A DNA stretch of 17,013 nt, from positions 1 to 17,013 of the forward strand of contig CAKXBD010000032.1 in assembly GCA_934871445.1 (NCBI GenBank), given 5' to 3'. The translations under genes and the position numbers were made by a program. Origin of the DNA: an uncultured bacterium. GTDB taxonomy: Bacteria; Bacillota; Clostridia; Christensenellales; Borkfalkiaceae. The notes beneath the pieces are model-generated. The model did not search any database and was not told where the DNA came from. It saw nothing but the letters and a program-made list of their open reading frames with translations. Shown here piece after piece: positions 1 through 7,988 of the stretch (positions within the stretch are counted from its first letter, which is position 1; each line of letters starts with the position of its first letter).

Positions 1-718
1 CCTTCATACGGGACTGAATATAACTAACTGTATCCCTATCTGCCTGCGACGAGGACAAAATCAAAAATAACGCTCCCGCTTCATTCGATTCCCGTACCGC
101 TTCGGCGGGGCGGATTATCCTGCGGGCAGAGTAATCCAAGGCCACTCGAAAATAAGGGATTCTCTTTCTCGCCTTTTTTGCCAATTCCGCCGTAGGTGTA
201 ATAATCGCCGCATCTGTAAGCTCCGGATTTTCCTCCGCATATCCGACGAGTGCTGAAAGCTGCTGATCCGTCGATACGTAAAAATTGGAAAGTGCTTCCC
301 CATTTTGTAAGGATAACACCTCATCTAATGTACTTATTGTTTGTTTGGAAGTATCCAAAACATTAAGTTCTTCGTCGATATAATACCAAACATTTGCCGT
401 CGACGGTGCGGTATTTTCAGAAATATACTGTAAACCGTTTCTCTCCGTCAGCTCCGTTATGATTGCAGGTGCCGCTTGGAGCGCTAAGGTAGAGTAATCT
501 AATTCCCCTAAAAAGCCATTTTCTGCTGCTTTTCCCTCCAAAAACTTCACCTTATGCGCCGCGTCTATCATGTTGTCCGCTGTATTTTGTTTTTCGGATT
601 TATCCAAGCCCATTTTTCCGGCAAAGAAAGGAAATATGGCTACAAAAAAAATGAATGCAAAAAGTACAATTTTCCATAAGCCGCAGAAAGTTCGTTCTTT
701 TTCAAATCGATTAAACAT
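1..718 (-). CDS. Membrane-anchored hypothetical protein, 3' end outside window (possibly GDPD-like)
   Basis: This is an open frame of 239 codons that starts with ATG at 718 and runs off the left edge without a stop, so the C-terminus is missing. A GGGAGGGG ribosome-binding site lies about 7 bases before the start. After a short basic N-terminus, residues 18-34 form one hydrophobic helix rich in Phe and Ile (signal anchor). The rest has no further membrane helix and should lie outside the cell. The outer part alternates predicted strands and helices (for example WYYIDEELNVLD near 111-122, ISTLDEVLSL near 128-137, GALFLILSSSQADRDTVSYI near 215-234). That rhythm and the TLDEVL-type motif recall glycerophosphodiester phosphodiesterase TIM barrels, but I see no complete catalytic set, so this is a weak guess. 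An extracellular sensor domain is an alternative. It is the last visible gene of the sugar operon, 74 bases after the GH36 gene. Confidence 0.75.
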   Translation of the reverse strand, partial: MFNRFEKERTFCGLWKIVLFAFIFFVAIFPFFAGKMGLDKSEKQNTADNMIDAAHKVKFLEGKAAENGFLGELDYSTLALQAAPAIITELTERNGLQYISENTAPSTANVWYYIDEELNVLDTSKQTISTLDEVLSLQNGEALSNFYVSTDQQLSALVGYAEENPELTDAAIITPTAELAKKARKRIPYFRVALDYSARRIIRPAEAVRESNEAGALFLILSSSQADRDTVSYIQSRMK

Positions 719-792
719 ACAACAGCCCCTCCCTCTTAAATTTTTTCAAAAACAGGGCTTTTTCCATACTTTCGGAAAAACATTTTTTATGA

Positions 793-2802
793 CTATATTT
801 CCACTTTCAATAAAACTGCCGACGATTTTTCCATGACGACTTTCACTTTGTTTTGAAAAAGTATTGCTTTAATCCTCGTATTTCTCGGATATTCTATCGC
901 AACTTTCTTCAAATTATAATTTTCTAATGGGACGAAAAACTCTTTTTCTTCGCCTAAATTCCAAATCGCAAGAAGGATAAAGGAGTCAATTTCCAGCCCT
1001 ACGGCGGCTTTGTCGTCTCCAAATTCAGCAAAACCGAACGGTAAAACGGGCAAGGCATTATATTTCAGTTTGTTTATCCCTTTTATATATTCTATTCCTT
1101 CCTTCACCAATGCTTTCTGTACAGAAGTCAGTTTTCTCAAATCGGACGCGAGATGCGTCCTGCCGAGCATGACATTTACCATATTCATAGCGATTTCATT
1201 GTCGGAAGGAATATGCTCTGTCCCGAAGTAGGTCGGATCGATTACGGGATAACTCCAAAAGCCCGCCTGTTCGGGCAAAACGGTCGAAAAAATATTCGAG
1301 ACTATATACGGATAATTGGTATAAAGCACTTGATCGGAGGTGGACATTATCGAACTTACCTGCAAACTTTTCCAATCGATGCGCATGCCGCCGCTCGCGC
1401 AACTTTCAAATATGACGGCCGGAAACTTCGCGCGCTGCGTATTCAGCCAATTCCAAAATGCATCCGTCGTTTTCTCTAATCCGTCGCCCAAAGAATTGCT
1501 GTCAATTTCCGTTCCCGGTCCGCAATCTTGATTACAGTCGATTTTTATATATTCCGCTCCGTATTCATTTATCATGCGTTCGATCGCATCGTCTAATCTG
1601 CGCCGCACTTCGCCGTGTCGAAAATCAAGAAAATATCTACCCGAAACACATACTCTCTGTCCGTTTGCATGGATGTATGCTTCTTCGGGATATTCCTCGC
1701 CGCTCAAAGTGCCTAAGACTTCCGGCTCTATCCATAACCCCGCTTTCATGCCGCAGGCTCGTATATAATCGGTCATATTTTTTAAGCCGTGTGGAAAGCG
1801 AACCTTACTCTCTCGCCATTTTCCTACATAGGGATGAATCTTAGAGCCATCTACCTCATCGTGCCAGCCGCAGTCTATCACATAAATATCCACGCCGTAT
1901 TTTGCCGCAAGAGAAACAAGCTCATGAGTTCGGCTTTCTTCGGGAGAGTCCCACGACAAATGCATGTACTCATTAAACACGATAGGTAAATCTGAATCCG
2001 CGGAGCCGAAACATGCGGTACTACGACGATAAGTAGTCATTTTTTGCAGAACTGAATCCAAACCGTTCCCGATACATACAGCGACCGAACGGGAGACATA
2101 TTCTTCCCCGACATTCAGCCGTTTTGTCCAACCCGTAAACGGAAAATTCCCTCCGCTCAATGAAAGATATGCCCTTCCCTCGGCTCCCTCGGCAATTTCC
2201 CAATACCAGCCGCCGCAGGATTCTATCTGAAACATAAAATAATTTGTCTCGTCCGTTAAGATTGCCTGCGGCAATTCTTCCTTACAGGACCAGCTCCCTG
2301 CATTAAAGCCGCTTATGCGCTTATAAGAACGATGCCCCGTTTCGAATAATCCCAATTTGTCAAGCGAGTTTTTTCTCGGCTGACACTCGCATTGATGGCT
2401 GTTATGAAAACGGTATAAATAAGTATTCTTTTTTCCGGCTGTATCAAAACCCGAAAGATTAAATATCGTTACATTTTCCAAAACGATTTCTTTTTCCGAT
2501 AAATTTTTTACAATCGTAAAAATTTTTAAGCCGTCCCCGCATTTTTCAAAGATCGTTTCGGTTTGAATAAAATCATTCTTCTGCCGAACCGTCAGTTTTT
2601 TGTCCGTAATCTCATAATTTTCAAACCGCAAAAACGAGTCCGATTCCGCCAATATCTGTTTGGCGGGAGAGTGGGAACAGATATTCATTCCCGCCATTCG
2701 AACATCCGTTACAGACAGATTGGAAAGCGGAGAACCGAATATGCTCGCCGCAAGGATATCGTTTTGTATACTGAAATGTATTCCATAAAAATCAAATTCC
2801 AT
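793..2802 (-). CDS. Alpha-galactosidase, GH36 family (cytoplasmic)
   Basis: The 669-residue protein fits the GH36 (clan GH-D) layout: an N-terminal beta-sandwich to about residue 265, a TIM barrel at about 270-570, and a C-terminal beta domain. Barrel signatures are FNEYMHLSW (276-284), DIYVIDCGWHD (305-315), GMKAGLWIEPE (351-361), FLDFR (391-395), YIKIDCNQD (418-426) and FESCASGGMR (465-474). By family analogy Asp422 is the nucleophile and Asp490 in the TSDQ segment the acid/base, so both catalytic positions look intact. No signal peptide is seen, so it probably acts on imported oligosaccharides, releasing terminal alpha-linked galactose. It follows the DUF4838-like gene by 29 bases. A GGAGG lies 19 bases before the ATG and a closer GGAAAG may serve instead. 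Exact specificity (alpha-galactose or alpha-N-acetylgalactosamine) cannot be read from sequence. Confidence 0.88.
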   Translation of the reverse strand: MEFDFYGIHFSIQNDILAASIFGSPLSNLSVTDVRMAGMNICSHSPAKQILAESDSFLRFENYEITDKKLTVRQKNDFIQTETIFEKCGDGLKIFTIVKNLSEKEIVLENVTIFNLSGFDTAGKKNTYLYRFHNSHQCECQPRKNSLDKLGLFETGHRSYKRISGFNAGSWSCKEELPQAILTDETNYFMFQIESCGGWYWEIAEGAEGRAYLSLSGGNFPFTGWTKRLNVGEEYVSRSVAVCIGNGLDSVLQKMTTYRRSTACFGSADSDLPIVFNEYMHLSWDSPEESRTHELVSLAAKYGVDIYVIDCGWHDEVDGSKIHPYVGKWRESKVRFPHGLKNMTDYIRACGMKAGLWIEPEVLGTLSGEEYPEEAYIHANGQRVCVSGRYFLDFRHGEVRRRLDDAIERMINEYGAEYIKIDCNQDCGPGTEIDSNSLGDGLEKTTDAFWNWLNTQRAKFPAVIFESCASGGMRIDWKSLQVSSIMSTSDQVLYTNYPYIVSNIFSTVLPEQAGFWSYPVIDPTYFGTEHIPSDNEIAMNMVNVMLGRTHLASDLRKLTSVQKALVKEGIEYIKGINKLKYNALPVLPFGFAEFGDDKAAVGLEIDSFILLAIWNLGEEKEFFVPLENYNLKKVAIEYPRNTRIKAILFQNKVKVVMEKSSAVLLKVEI

Positions 2803-2831
2803 AAAATCGACTTTCCGTCAGGTCCTCCGTT

Positions 2832-3782
2832 CTAATCGAAATATTCGCCCAAAAGCTGCCCGTAAAGGCGAATTGCCCCGTCGCCGTACTCTTTCCGCCA
2901 TTTCTCGTCCATGTAGACGGTAAAGGTCGTAACGCCGCTTACACCGAGCCGTTTATAATATGCCAAATCCCGACGTATGCGCGCCTCATCTAAAATAAGC
3001 TCCTTCGCATTCTCGCGTTTCCATTTACAAAAAAGTGAAACGTCGAGGAAATATTCGAGAATTTCAGTATTTTCGGGCGGGAAAATTTTCAACATGCTTT
3101 CCAATACTTTTCTGTTTTTTATATTTGCCTCGTCGTTCCCGTCCATGGGAACCGCATGGTTTCTGCCGATAGGCGCAAATTCCAAAAACATATCCTTATC
3201 GGGCGCAATCGTCGGTACCGAAAGGGAATCGACATAGGACAGAAAACAGAGCTTTGCCTTTGAATCGTATCTTTTGAGCCCTTTCAATACAGCCTTCATC
3301 ACAATCATATTCTGATCAGCGCCGCTGTATCCTCGACATTTGGGACAATGGCAAAAGCTGTTTTCTTTATCGTCCATCCAAATATAGTATTCATGTGAGC
3401 TTTGACGAAGCAGCAACGCCAATTTATAAGCAGAATTAGAGATGAAGCGGAGTGCTTCTTCGTTTGAAACACAAAAATTCCAATCGTTCGTCCGTATTCC
3501 CTCCTCGTTCATTCGGAACCATTCCGGATTTTGCGAAAACTGAGAGCGAGGCAACAGCCAATCGACCGCATGAAGCTGATGCTCCACTGTAAAACCTTTT
3601 TTTTCACAATCCTCTATCAGGCGTTGTGTATCTTCGTCGAGCAGCCAATTCAAATGAGCGTCTAATCCCCCGTGCCAATATAAAGAATGAAGTCCCAACG
3701 AATTGATTCCACATTCGCCCAACGTATTTGCCCAATCTTCCGTCAACTCTTCATTGAGCATTACCACACCTTTTTTATTCAT
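2832..3782 (-). CDS. DUF4838-like protein with CHCPKC motif
   Basis: This 316-residue soluble protein has no signal peptide or membrane segment. It resembles the DUF4838 group, which is related to alpha-glucuronidase-type TIM barrels: strand-helix units, an aromatic/acidic segment YYIWMDDKENSF (132-143) and then CHCPKC (144-149), a cysteine cluster typical of that group and possibly metal-binding. Later strands such as AKLCFLSYVD (176-185) and MFLEFAPIGRNHA (198-210) are consistent with a barrel. At about 300 residues it holds little beyond one catalytic domain, whereas many DUF4838 proteins are larger, secreted and multidomain. GGAGG sits 7 bases before the ATG at 3782. It lies between two GH36 genes in one transcription unit, so a role in trimming the same imported oligosaccharide is inferred. 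An alternative internal start (Met8) exists but is less well placed relative to the ribosome-binding site. Confidence 0.7.
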   Translation of the reverse strand: MNKKGVVMLNEELTEDWANTLGECGINSLGLHSLYWHGGLDAHLNWLLDEDTQRLIEDCEKKGFTVEHQLHAVDWLLPRSQFSQNPEWFRMNEEGIRTNDWNFCVSNEEALRFISNSAYKLALLLRQSSHEYYIWMDDKENSFCHCPKCRGYSGADQNMIVMKAVLKGLKRYDSKAKLCFLSYVDSLSVPTIAPDKDMFLEFAPIGRNHAVPMDGNDEANIKNRKVLESMLKIFPPENTEILEYFLDVSLFCKWKRENAKELILDEARIRRDLAYYKRLGVSGVTTFTVYMDEKWRKEYGDGAIRLYGQLLGEYFD

Positions 3783-3799
3783 TATTTTTCCTCCGATTC

Positions 3800-3817
3800 A
3801 GCCGAAAAATTTCGGCT
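3800..3817 (-). repeat. Intercistronic perfect hairpin before the DUF4838-like gene
   Basis: AGCCGAA (3800-3806) pairs with TTCGGCT (3811-3817) around a four-base loop. In the minus-strand transcript it lies between the upstream GH36 stop and the GGAGG of the DUF4838-like gene. There is no U-run after it on that strand, so it is not a typical terminator. A transcript-processing or stabilising stem is a reasonable inference. Confidence 0.45.
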
Positions 3818-3840
3818 ATTTCCGTTGAAATATTTTTTTG

Positions 3841-5982
3841 TCATTCCGCCCTCTGCAATTCGTCCTTGCGGCGGCGAAGCGCGATTACGGTGCCCCAAAG
3901 GGGAGTATCCTTCGCAGAAAAGATCAGTCGCCCCTTTTGCAAAGAACAATCGATAGGGAGGTTAAACCCTGCCTCCACGAAATATTCTCCCACTTCTATT
4001 GAAAATTCAGCCCGTGGCAAGGAAAGCGAAAATGCGTATACCAGCTTCCTTTCGCCTTCCAAATCCTCCCGCACAAGCCAGCCTTTACCCTCCGGGCGAA
4101 AATAGGAGCGAATTTCCTCATCGTTAATGCAAGTCGTCCGTCCTTTTTTGAGTATCGGCTTAATTGTATTGTAAAAGGCTACGCCCTCCCGAAGAATCGC
4201 GCGGACGGAATCCGAGGCTTTCAAAAAATCCCCCGAAAAACATATTCTGCCCAGCATAGCTTTGGCGAGCGTAAAATATGCCTCCTGCTCCGAACAATCC
4301 TCCCGAATCGTCGCCCAGATCTGCATTTTCCGCGGCGGAATAAAGCGGTGCAAATTCATGGCGACAGGGACGCCGCCGGGATTTTCGTGCGCGTCGGAAA
4401 AGGAGACCATATCGGCAAGTCGCAGAAATCCCGGTTCGTGGCGCATGCCGCCCGAAGAACAGATTTCGAGGACTAAATCGGGCACAGAATTTTTCAGGCT
4501 TTTGAAAAAAGCAACTACTGCCTGCATATTTTTTCGGAGGTTTTCTCCGTAACTTTCATCTCCGTCCACTCCGAGTCCGATATTTTCGTTATAGTCGACC
4601 TTTATGTATCCGATGTTGTTTTTCAAAAGACGGTCAATTACCTTTTCCCTTAAATATTCCCAAGTCTCGGGCTTTCTGAAATCGAGAAAGCATCTTCCCT
4701 CATGATTGATGATTTTTCCGTGATAGGTAAGCAATAAATCAGAATGAGCCGAGAAAAAATCCGTCTGATCGGAAATTCCTTCAAATTCGTACCAAAGCCC
4801 CATTTTCATCCCGTAAGCCGAAACTTTTTCCGAAAAATCCGCAAGTCCTTTCGGAAACATTTTTTCTTCTACATACCAATCTCCGATAACATCTCCGCCC
4901 TTTCCGTAATCCTTTTTATACCACCCCGCATCTACGACGAAGTATTTACAACCGAGCTCGGCGGCGGCAGGTAACAATTTTTCCAGACATTTCTGTTCAG
5001 GGTATCCCCAAGTATAGCAATATTCATTGTAAAGAACGGGAAGGTCAGTCTCACAGATATTCCATTCCGTGCCGAAATCAAAAAGCTGAACCAGAGCGGC
5101 ACAAGCCGAATCAAGATTTCCTTTTACGGCAGTTATATATGCCTTTCCGCTACGAAACATCTCTCCTGTCTTCAAGATCTTCCGCCAATGCGCGGAAAGC
5201 CAGTCGCCGCCGCCTCCACCAACCGAAATTCCGTTGTTCCTGAATACCGTTTCTATTATCCAAGAACAGGGAGATTCCACCGCCGCCGACCAGCAGACAC
5301 CGCTTTCTGTATCTTCCACAGCTATAAACGGCAAATATCCTTTTGCGGGCATCGTTCCCGTCTGAGAAATTCTATCGTATCGAATTCCCAGTCCAGACCA
5401 AGAGGGCTCGAAACATAGCTTCTCTGCTGAAACAGAGAATAATTTTCCCTCACCGCTCCAATTACTCATGAGCTTATGAACGATAATTTTTGACGGATCG
5501 TCATTGTAGCGAAAGGGAGAAATACATGAAAGATTAAAGGACGGTAATGCTTCTATGACGATTTCCGGGCCGAAGTTTTCTGCCTCCGTATACATCTCTA
5601 TCGCATTTATTCCCTCGTAAAAACAAATGTGTTGTCTGATGCACAGACCCTTCCCGTCCTCAAATTCTGAAATGAGTTCCCCTTTTTTCCCTTCGCGAAT
5701 GACTTTACGAGCCTTGAAACGGAGCCGAAGAGCAGTGTCGCTGTTGCGCAGAGTCGTCCCCGCTGAAAAGTCACGGGAAAAACCGTCTCCCGCGAGAGCT
5801 ATATGCAGTATCGGTTCGTTTGAAAGCCGTTTCCCATGCGGGCTTATTCCCGACAGCTTATCGTCGTTCAAAAGAGTTTCAAATCCCTTCGGAACGACGA
5901 CAAATTCCGTAGAACCGTCCATTGTGACGAAAATCCCGCTGACAGCCCCAAAATGATAAATTTCTTTCTGAATTTCAGCCAT
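3841..5982 (-). CDS. GH36-like alpha-galactosidase, second divergent copy
   Basis: The 713-residue protein is a second clan GH-D enzyme and is clearly different from the 669-residue one. It has a long N-terminal beta-sandwich (to about 310), then barrel motifs LYNEYCYTWGYPE (317-329), KYFVVDAGWYKKD (346-358), GMKMGLWYEFE (391-401), CFLDFRKPETW (431-441), YIKVDYNENIG (459-469) and LEICSSGGMRHEPG (505-518), followed by a C-terminal beta domain. By analogy Asp463 is the nucleophile and Asp530 in FSDAH the acid/base. A glycine run GGGGGD (255-260) is in the linker before the barrel. No signal peptide is seen, so it is probably cytoplasmic. The start lacks a strong Shine-Dalgarno: only GGGACG is nearby, and it falls inside a possible stem (see 5992-6032). 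It follows the YtcP-type permease by 78 bases. Substrate is not deducible, but the pairing with another GH36 suggests a branched or multi-linkage galactoside. Confidence 0.83.
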   Translation of the reverse strand: MAEIQKEIYHFGAVSGIFVTMDGSTEFVVVPKGFETLLNDDKLSGISPHGKRLSNEPILHIALAGDGFSRDFSAGTTLRNSDTALRLRFKARKVIREGKKGELISEFEDGKGLCIRQHICFYEGINAIEMYTEAENFGPEIVIEALPSFNLSCISPFRYNDDPSKIIVHKLMSNWSGEGKLFSVSAEKLCFEPSWSGLGIRYDRISQTGTMPAKGYLPFIAVEDTESGVCWSAAVESPCSWIIETVFRNNGISVGGGGGDWLSAHWRKILKTGEMFRSGKAYITAVKGNLDSACAALVQLFDFGTEWNICETDLPVLYNEYCYTWGYPEQKCLEKLLPAAAELGCKYFVVDAGWYKKDYGKGGDVIGDWYVEEKMFPKGLADFSEKVSAYGMKMGLWYEFEGISDQTDFFSAHSDLLLTYHGKIINHEGRCFLDFRKPETWEYLREKVIDRLLKNNIGYIKVDYNENIGLGVDGDESYGENLRKNMQAVVAFFKSLKNSVPDLVLEICSSGGMRHEPGFLRLADMVSFSDAHENPGGVPVAMNLHRFIPPRKMQIWATIREDCSEQEAYFTLAKAMLGRICFSGDFLKASDSVRAILREGVAFYNTIKPILKKGRTTCINDEEIRSYFRPEGKGWLVREDLEGERKLVYAFSLSLPRAEFSIEVGEYFVEAGFNLPIDCSLQKGRLIFSAKDTPLWGTVIALRRRKDELQRAE

Positions 5983-5991
5983 ATTTTTTCA

Positions 5992-6032
5992 TTTCGTCCC
6001 TTTTCGTGTATTTTGAGTTTTTAAGGACGAAA
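5992..6032 (-). promoter_or_regulatory. Possible stem covering the ribosome-binding region of the 713-residue GH36 gene
   Basis: TTTCGTCC (5992-5999) and GGACGAAA (6025-6032) are exact reverse complements separated by 25 bases. In the minus-strand mRNA the second arm contains the only Shine-Dalgarno-like bases (GGGACG) before the ATG at 5982, so the stem could hide the ribosome site and lower GH36 synthesis relative to the permeases. This is inference from base pairing only. Confidence 0.35.
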
Positions 6033-6060
6033 ACTTTTTTAGAGTCGTAACTTTCCCGCA

Positions 6061-6987
6061 TCAACTTTTTACGGAGCCGAGCATTACACCTTTTGCAAAA
6101 TATTTTTGCAAGAACGGATAAACCGCCATAATGGGAATAAGCCCTATTACAATCATTGCGGCATTCTGTCCCTGTTCAAATACCTTTGTGGGATCCCAGC
6201 CGCCGCCCTGACCTTCCCCGCGCTCGTTGTTGAGTCCCTGCCTGATTTTGAGCGCAAGCGGTGCCAAATCGGGACTATCCGAAAGCAAAATTGCCGGCCA
6301 ATACCAATCGTCCCATTTCGCCACGAGATAATAGAGCATAATCGTAGCGAGTCCCGCAGTCGAAAGGGGCAGAACAAAGCGAAATAAAATGACGATTTCG
6401 CTCGCACCGTCCAGCCTGCACGATTCAATGATGCTTTCCGGAACCTGACTGAAAAAGTTTCTCATGATAATCATATTGAAGGTATTGACGCCGAAAGGAA
6501 TAATTAACGACCAAAGATTTTCCGTTCCGACCGTACCCTCGACAGTCAGGTAGAAAGGGACGAGTCCGCCGCCGAAAAACATCGTGACGATAATCAGACC
6601 AAAAATAATTTTGAGCCCCGGAACGTCCTTTTTCGTAAACGCATAGGCGCCGAGCGCCGTCAATACCATAGAATAGACGACACTGCCAGCAGTTACGACA
6701 ATAGAAATGAGGAATGCCTGTGCGATTTTATCCTGATATAACGTAACCTTATAGTTTTCAAAATTAAAATGCTTCGGAAAAACCATGATGGAAGCATTGA
6801 GATAATCGCCCTTGGAAGAGAAGCTCAGGAGCAGCACGTAGATAATGGGAAACAGGCAGAGCAACGAAAACAAGCCAAGGAAGATATAATTGACGTAGTC
6901 AAACGCATCCATTTTGTGCCTGCGCACATAGACAACCTTCCCGTCCACCAATTTAGGAGCAAAATCAGGATTATTTTCTTTCTTCAT
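6061..6987 (-). CDS. CUT1 carbohydrate ABC transporter permease, YtcP/LplC type
   Basis: This is an inner-membrane permease of 308 residues from ATG at 6987, which is preceded by GGGAAGGTGAAATT. A TTG at 7005 in the same frame overlaps the previous stop but places no ribosome site ahead of it, so the ATG is preferred. About six hydrophobic segments are visible (near 32-56, 90-118, 127-146, 158-176, 205-222, 276-291). The loop ESIIESCRLDGASEIVILFR (184-203) is the EAA motif that contacts the ATPase, with the conserved DGA core. The C-terminus FLQKYFAKGVMLGSVKS has the KG(V/I)..G..K pattern shared by this family. It pairs with the LplB-type permease just upstream to form a heterodimeric importer. 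No ATPase gene is present, which is common because CUT1 systems in Firmicutes often share an MsmX-like ATPase encoded elsewhere. Confidence 0.93.
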   Translation of the reverse strand: MKKENNPDFAPKLVDGKVVYVRRHKMDAFDYVNYIFLGLFSLLCLFPIIYVLLLSFSSKGDYLNASIMVFPKHFNFENYKVTLYQDKIAQAFLISIVVTAGSVVYSMVLTALGAYAFTKKDVPGLKIIFGLIIVTMFFGGGLVPFYLTVEGTVGTENLWSLIIPFGVNTFNMIIMRNFFSQVPESIIESCRLDGASEIVILFRFVLPLSTAGLATIMLYYLVAKWDDWYWPAILLSDSPDLAPLALKIRQGLNNERGEGQGGGWDPTKVFEQGQNAAMIVIGLIPIMAVYPFLQKYFAKGVMLGSVKS

Positions 6988-7001
6988 AATTTCACCTTCC
7001 C

Positions 7002-7979
7002 TCAATCAATGGAAAACATGCTGTATCCGTTGATTTTCTTAGTAATGAGATTACCGGCCACCAGCAACACGAAATTGATACTCGTCTTAAAAATCCCGAC
7101 CGCCGCCGAAAGCGCATAATCGTGTTGGTCGATAAACAGTCGATAGGCATAGGTATCGATAATATCCGCAGTATCGTAAATCGTGGGATTATATAAGTTA
7201 TAAACCGAATCGAATCCCGCATTCATGATATTGGAAAGCTGCATGATAAACATAACGGTAATGACGGGTAAAATGAGAGGAAGAGTAATTCTGAAAATCT
7301 GTCCTCCGCGCTTGCAGCCGTCGATCGTCGCCGCCTCGTATAAAGTCGGGTCGATTCCCGAAATAGCAGCAATATAAATAATCGTGCCCCAGCCCGTCCC
7401 TTTCCAAACCTCGGCGGAAATGAGAATGGCGTAAAAATAATCCGCTTCCAGCAAAAAGCCCACTCTCTGCCCGCCTAAGGCGGCGATGATATTGTTGATT
7501 AATCCGTCGTCATAAGCCAAAGACATGCGAATCAAACTGCCGATAATGACCCAGGAAATGAAATTCGGCAAATAGATACAGGTTTGCACCGTTTTTTTAT
7601 ATTTCGGATGCCTGAGCTCGTTGAGAAGTAAGGCAAATAGAATGGGCATCGGGAAACAAATACACAACTTCAAAAAACTGATTGCCAAGGTATTCTTTAT
7701 CGCTCGGGGAAGATCGGGAAGGGAAAACAGATACTCAAAGTTTTCCCAACCGAGCCAGGGGCTTCCCGTGATCCCGAATTTAGGACGATAATCCTTCCAC
7801 GCCAAAACAATGCCGTACATGGGCACATAACAATAGACGATATAAAAAGCAAGTACGGGCACTAGCATGAGATAGATTTGGCGATTGCGGATAATTTTCC
7901 TAAGAAGATATTTTCCTTTATGTTCTTCGTTTCCCCTTCTATGCTTAATCGTTCCGTTCATTTTCTGTTTAACAGTCAT
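7002..7979 (-). CDS. CUT1 carbohydrate ABC transporter permease, LplB type
   Basis: The protein has 325 residues. A basic N-terminus is followed by the family signature QIYLMLVPVLAFYIVYCYVPMYG (about 34-56) and WLGWENFEYLF (75-85). Six membrane segments are evident (about 35-58, 95-118, 137-152, 182-205, 230-250, 290-310). The EAA loop is PTLYEAATIDGCKRGGQIFR (211-230), with DGC in place of the usual DGA, followed by ITLPLILP. AGGAGCTTTGA sits before the ATG. The start lies only 9 bases from the end of the lipoprotein gene, and the downstream permease follows after 14 bases, so the three genes are surely co-transcribed. It is the partner half of the importer formed with the permease at 6061-6987. 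Confidence 0.93.
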   Translation of the reverse strand: MTVKQKMNGTIKHRRGNEEHKGKYLLRKIIRNRQIYLMLVPVLAFYIVYCYVPMYGIVLAWKDYRPKFGITGSPWLGWENFEYLFSLPDLPRAIKNTLAISFLKLCICFPMPILFALLLNELRHPKYKKTVQTCIYLPNFISWVIIGSLIRMSLAYDDGLINNIIAALGGQRVGFLLEADYFYAILISAEVWKGTGWGTIIYIAAISGIDPTLYEAATIDGCKRGGQIFRITLPLILPVITVMFIMQLSNIMNAGFDSVYNLYNPTIYDTADIIDTYAYRLFIDQHDYALSAAVGIFKTSINFVLLVAGNLITKKINGYSMFSID

Positions 7980-7988
7980 TCAAAGCTC

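Noticed and set aside
721..765. Loose pairing of AGCCC with GGGCT before the first gene
   Set aside because: The stem has only five or six pairs around a loop of nearly 30 bases, too weak to call a regulatory element.
6988..7005. TTG start at 7005 for the YtcP-type permease
   Set aside because: The ATG at 6987 has a good ribosome site (GGGAAGGTG) and gives a typical N-terminus; the TTG has none and lies inside the upstream stop.
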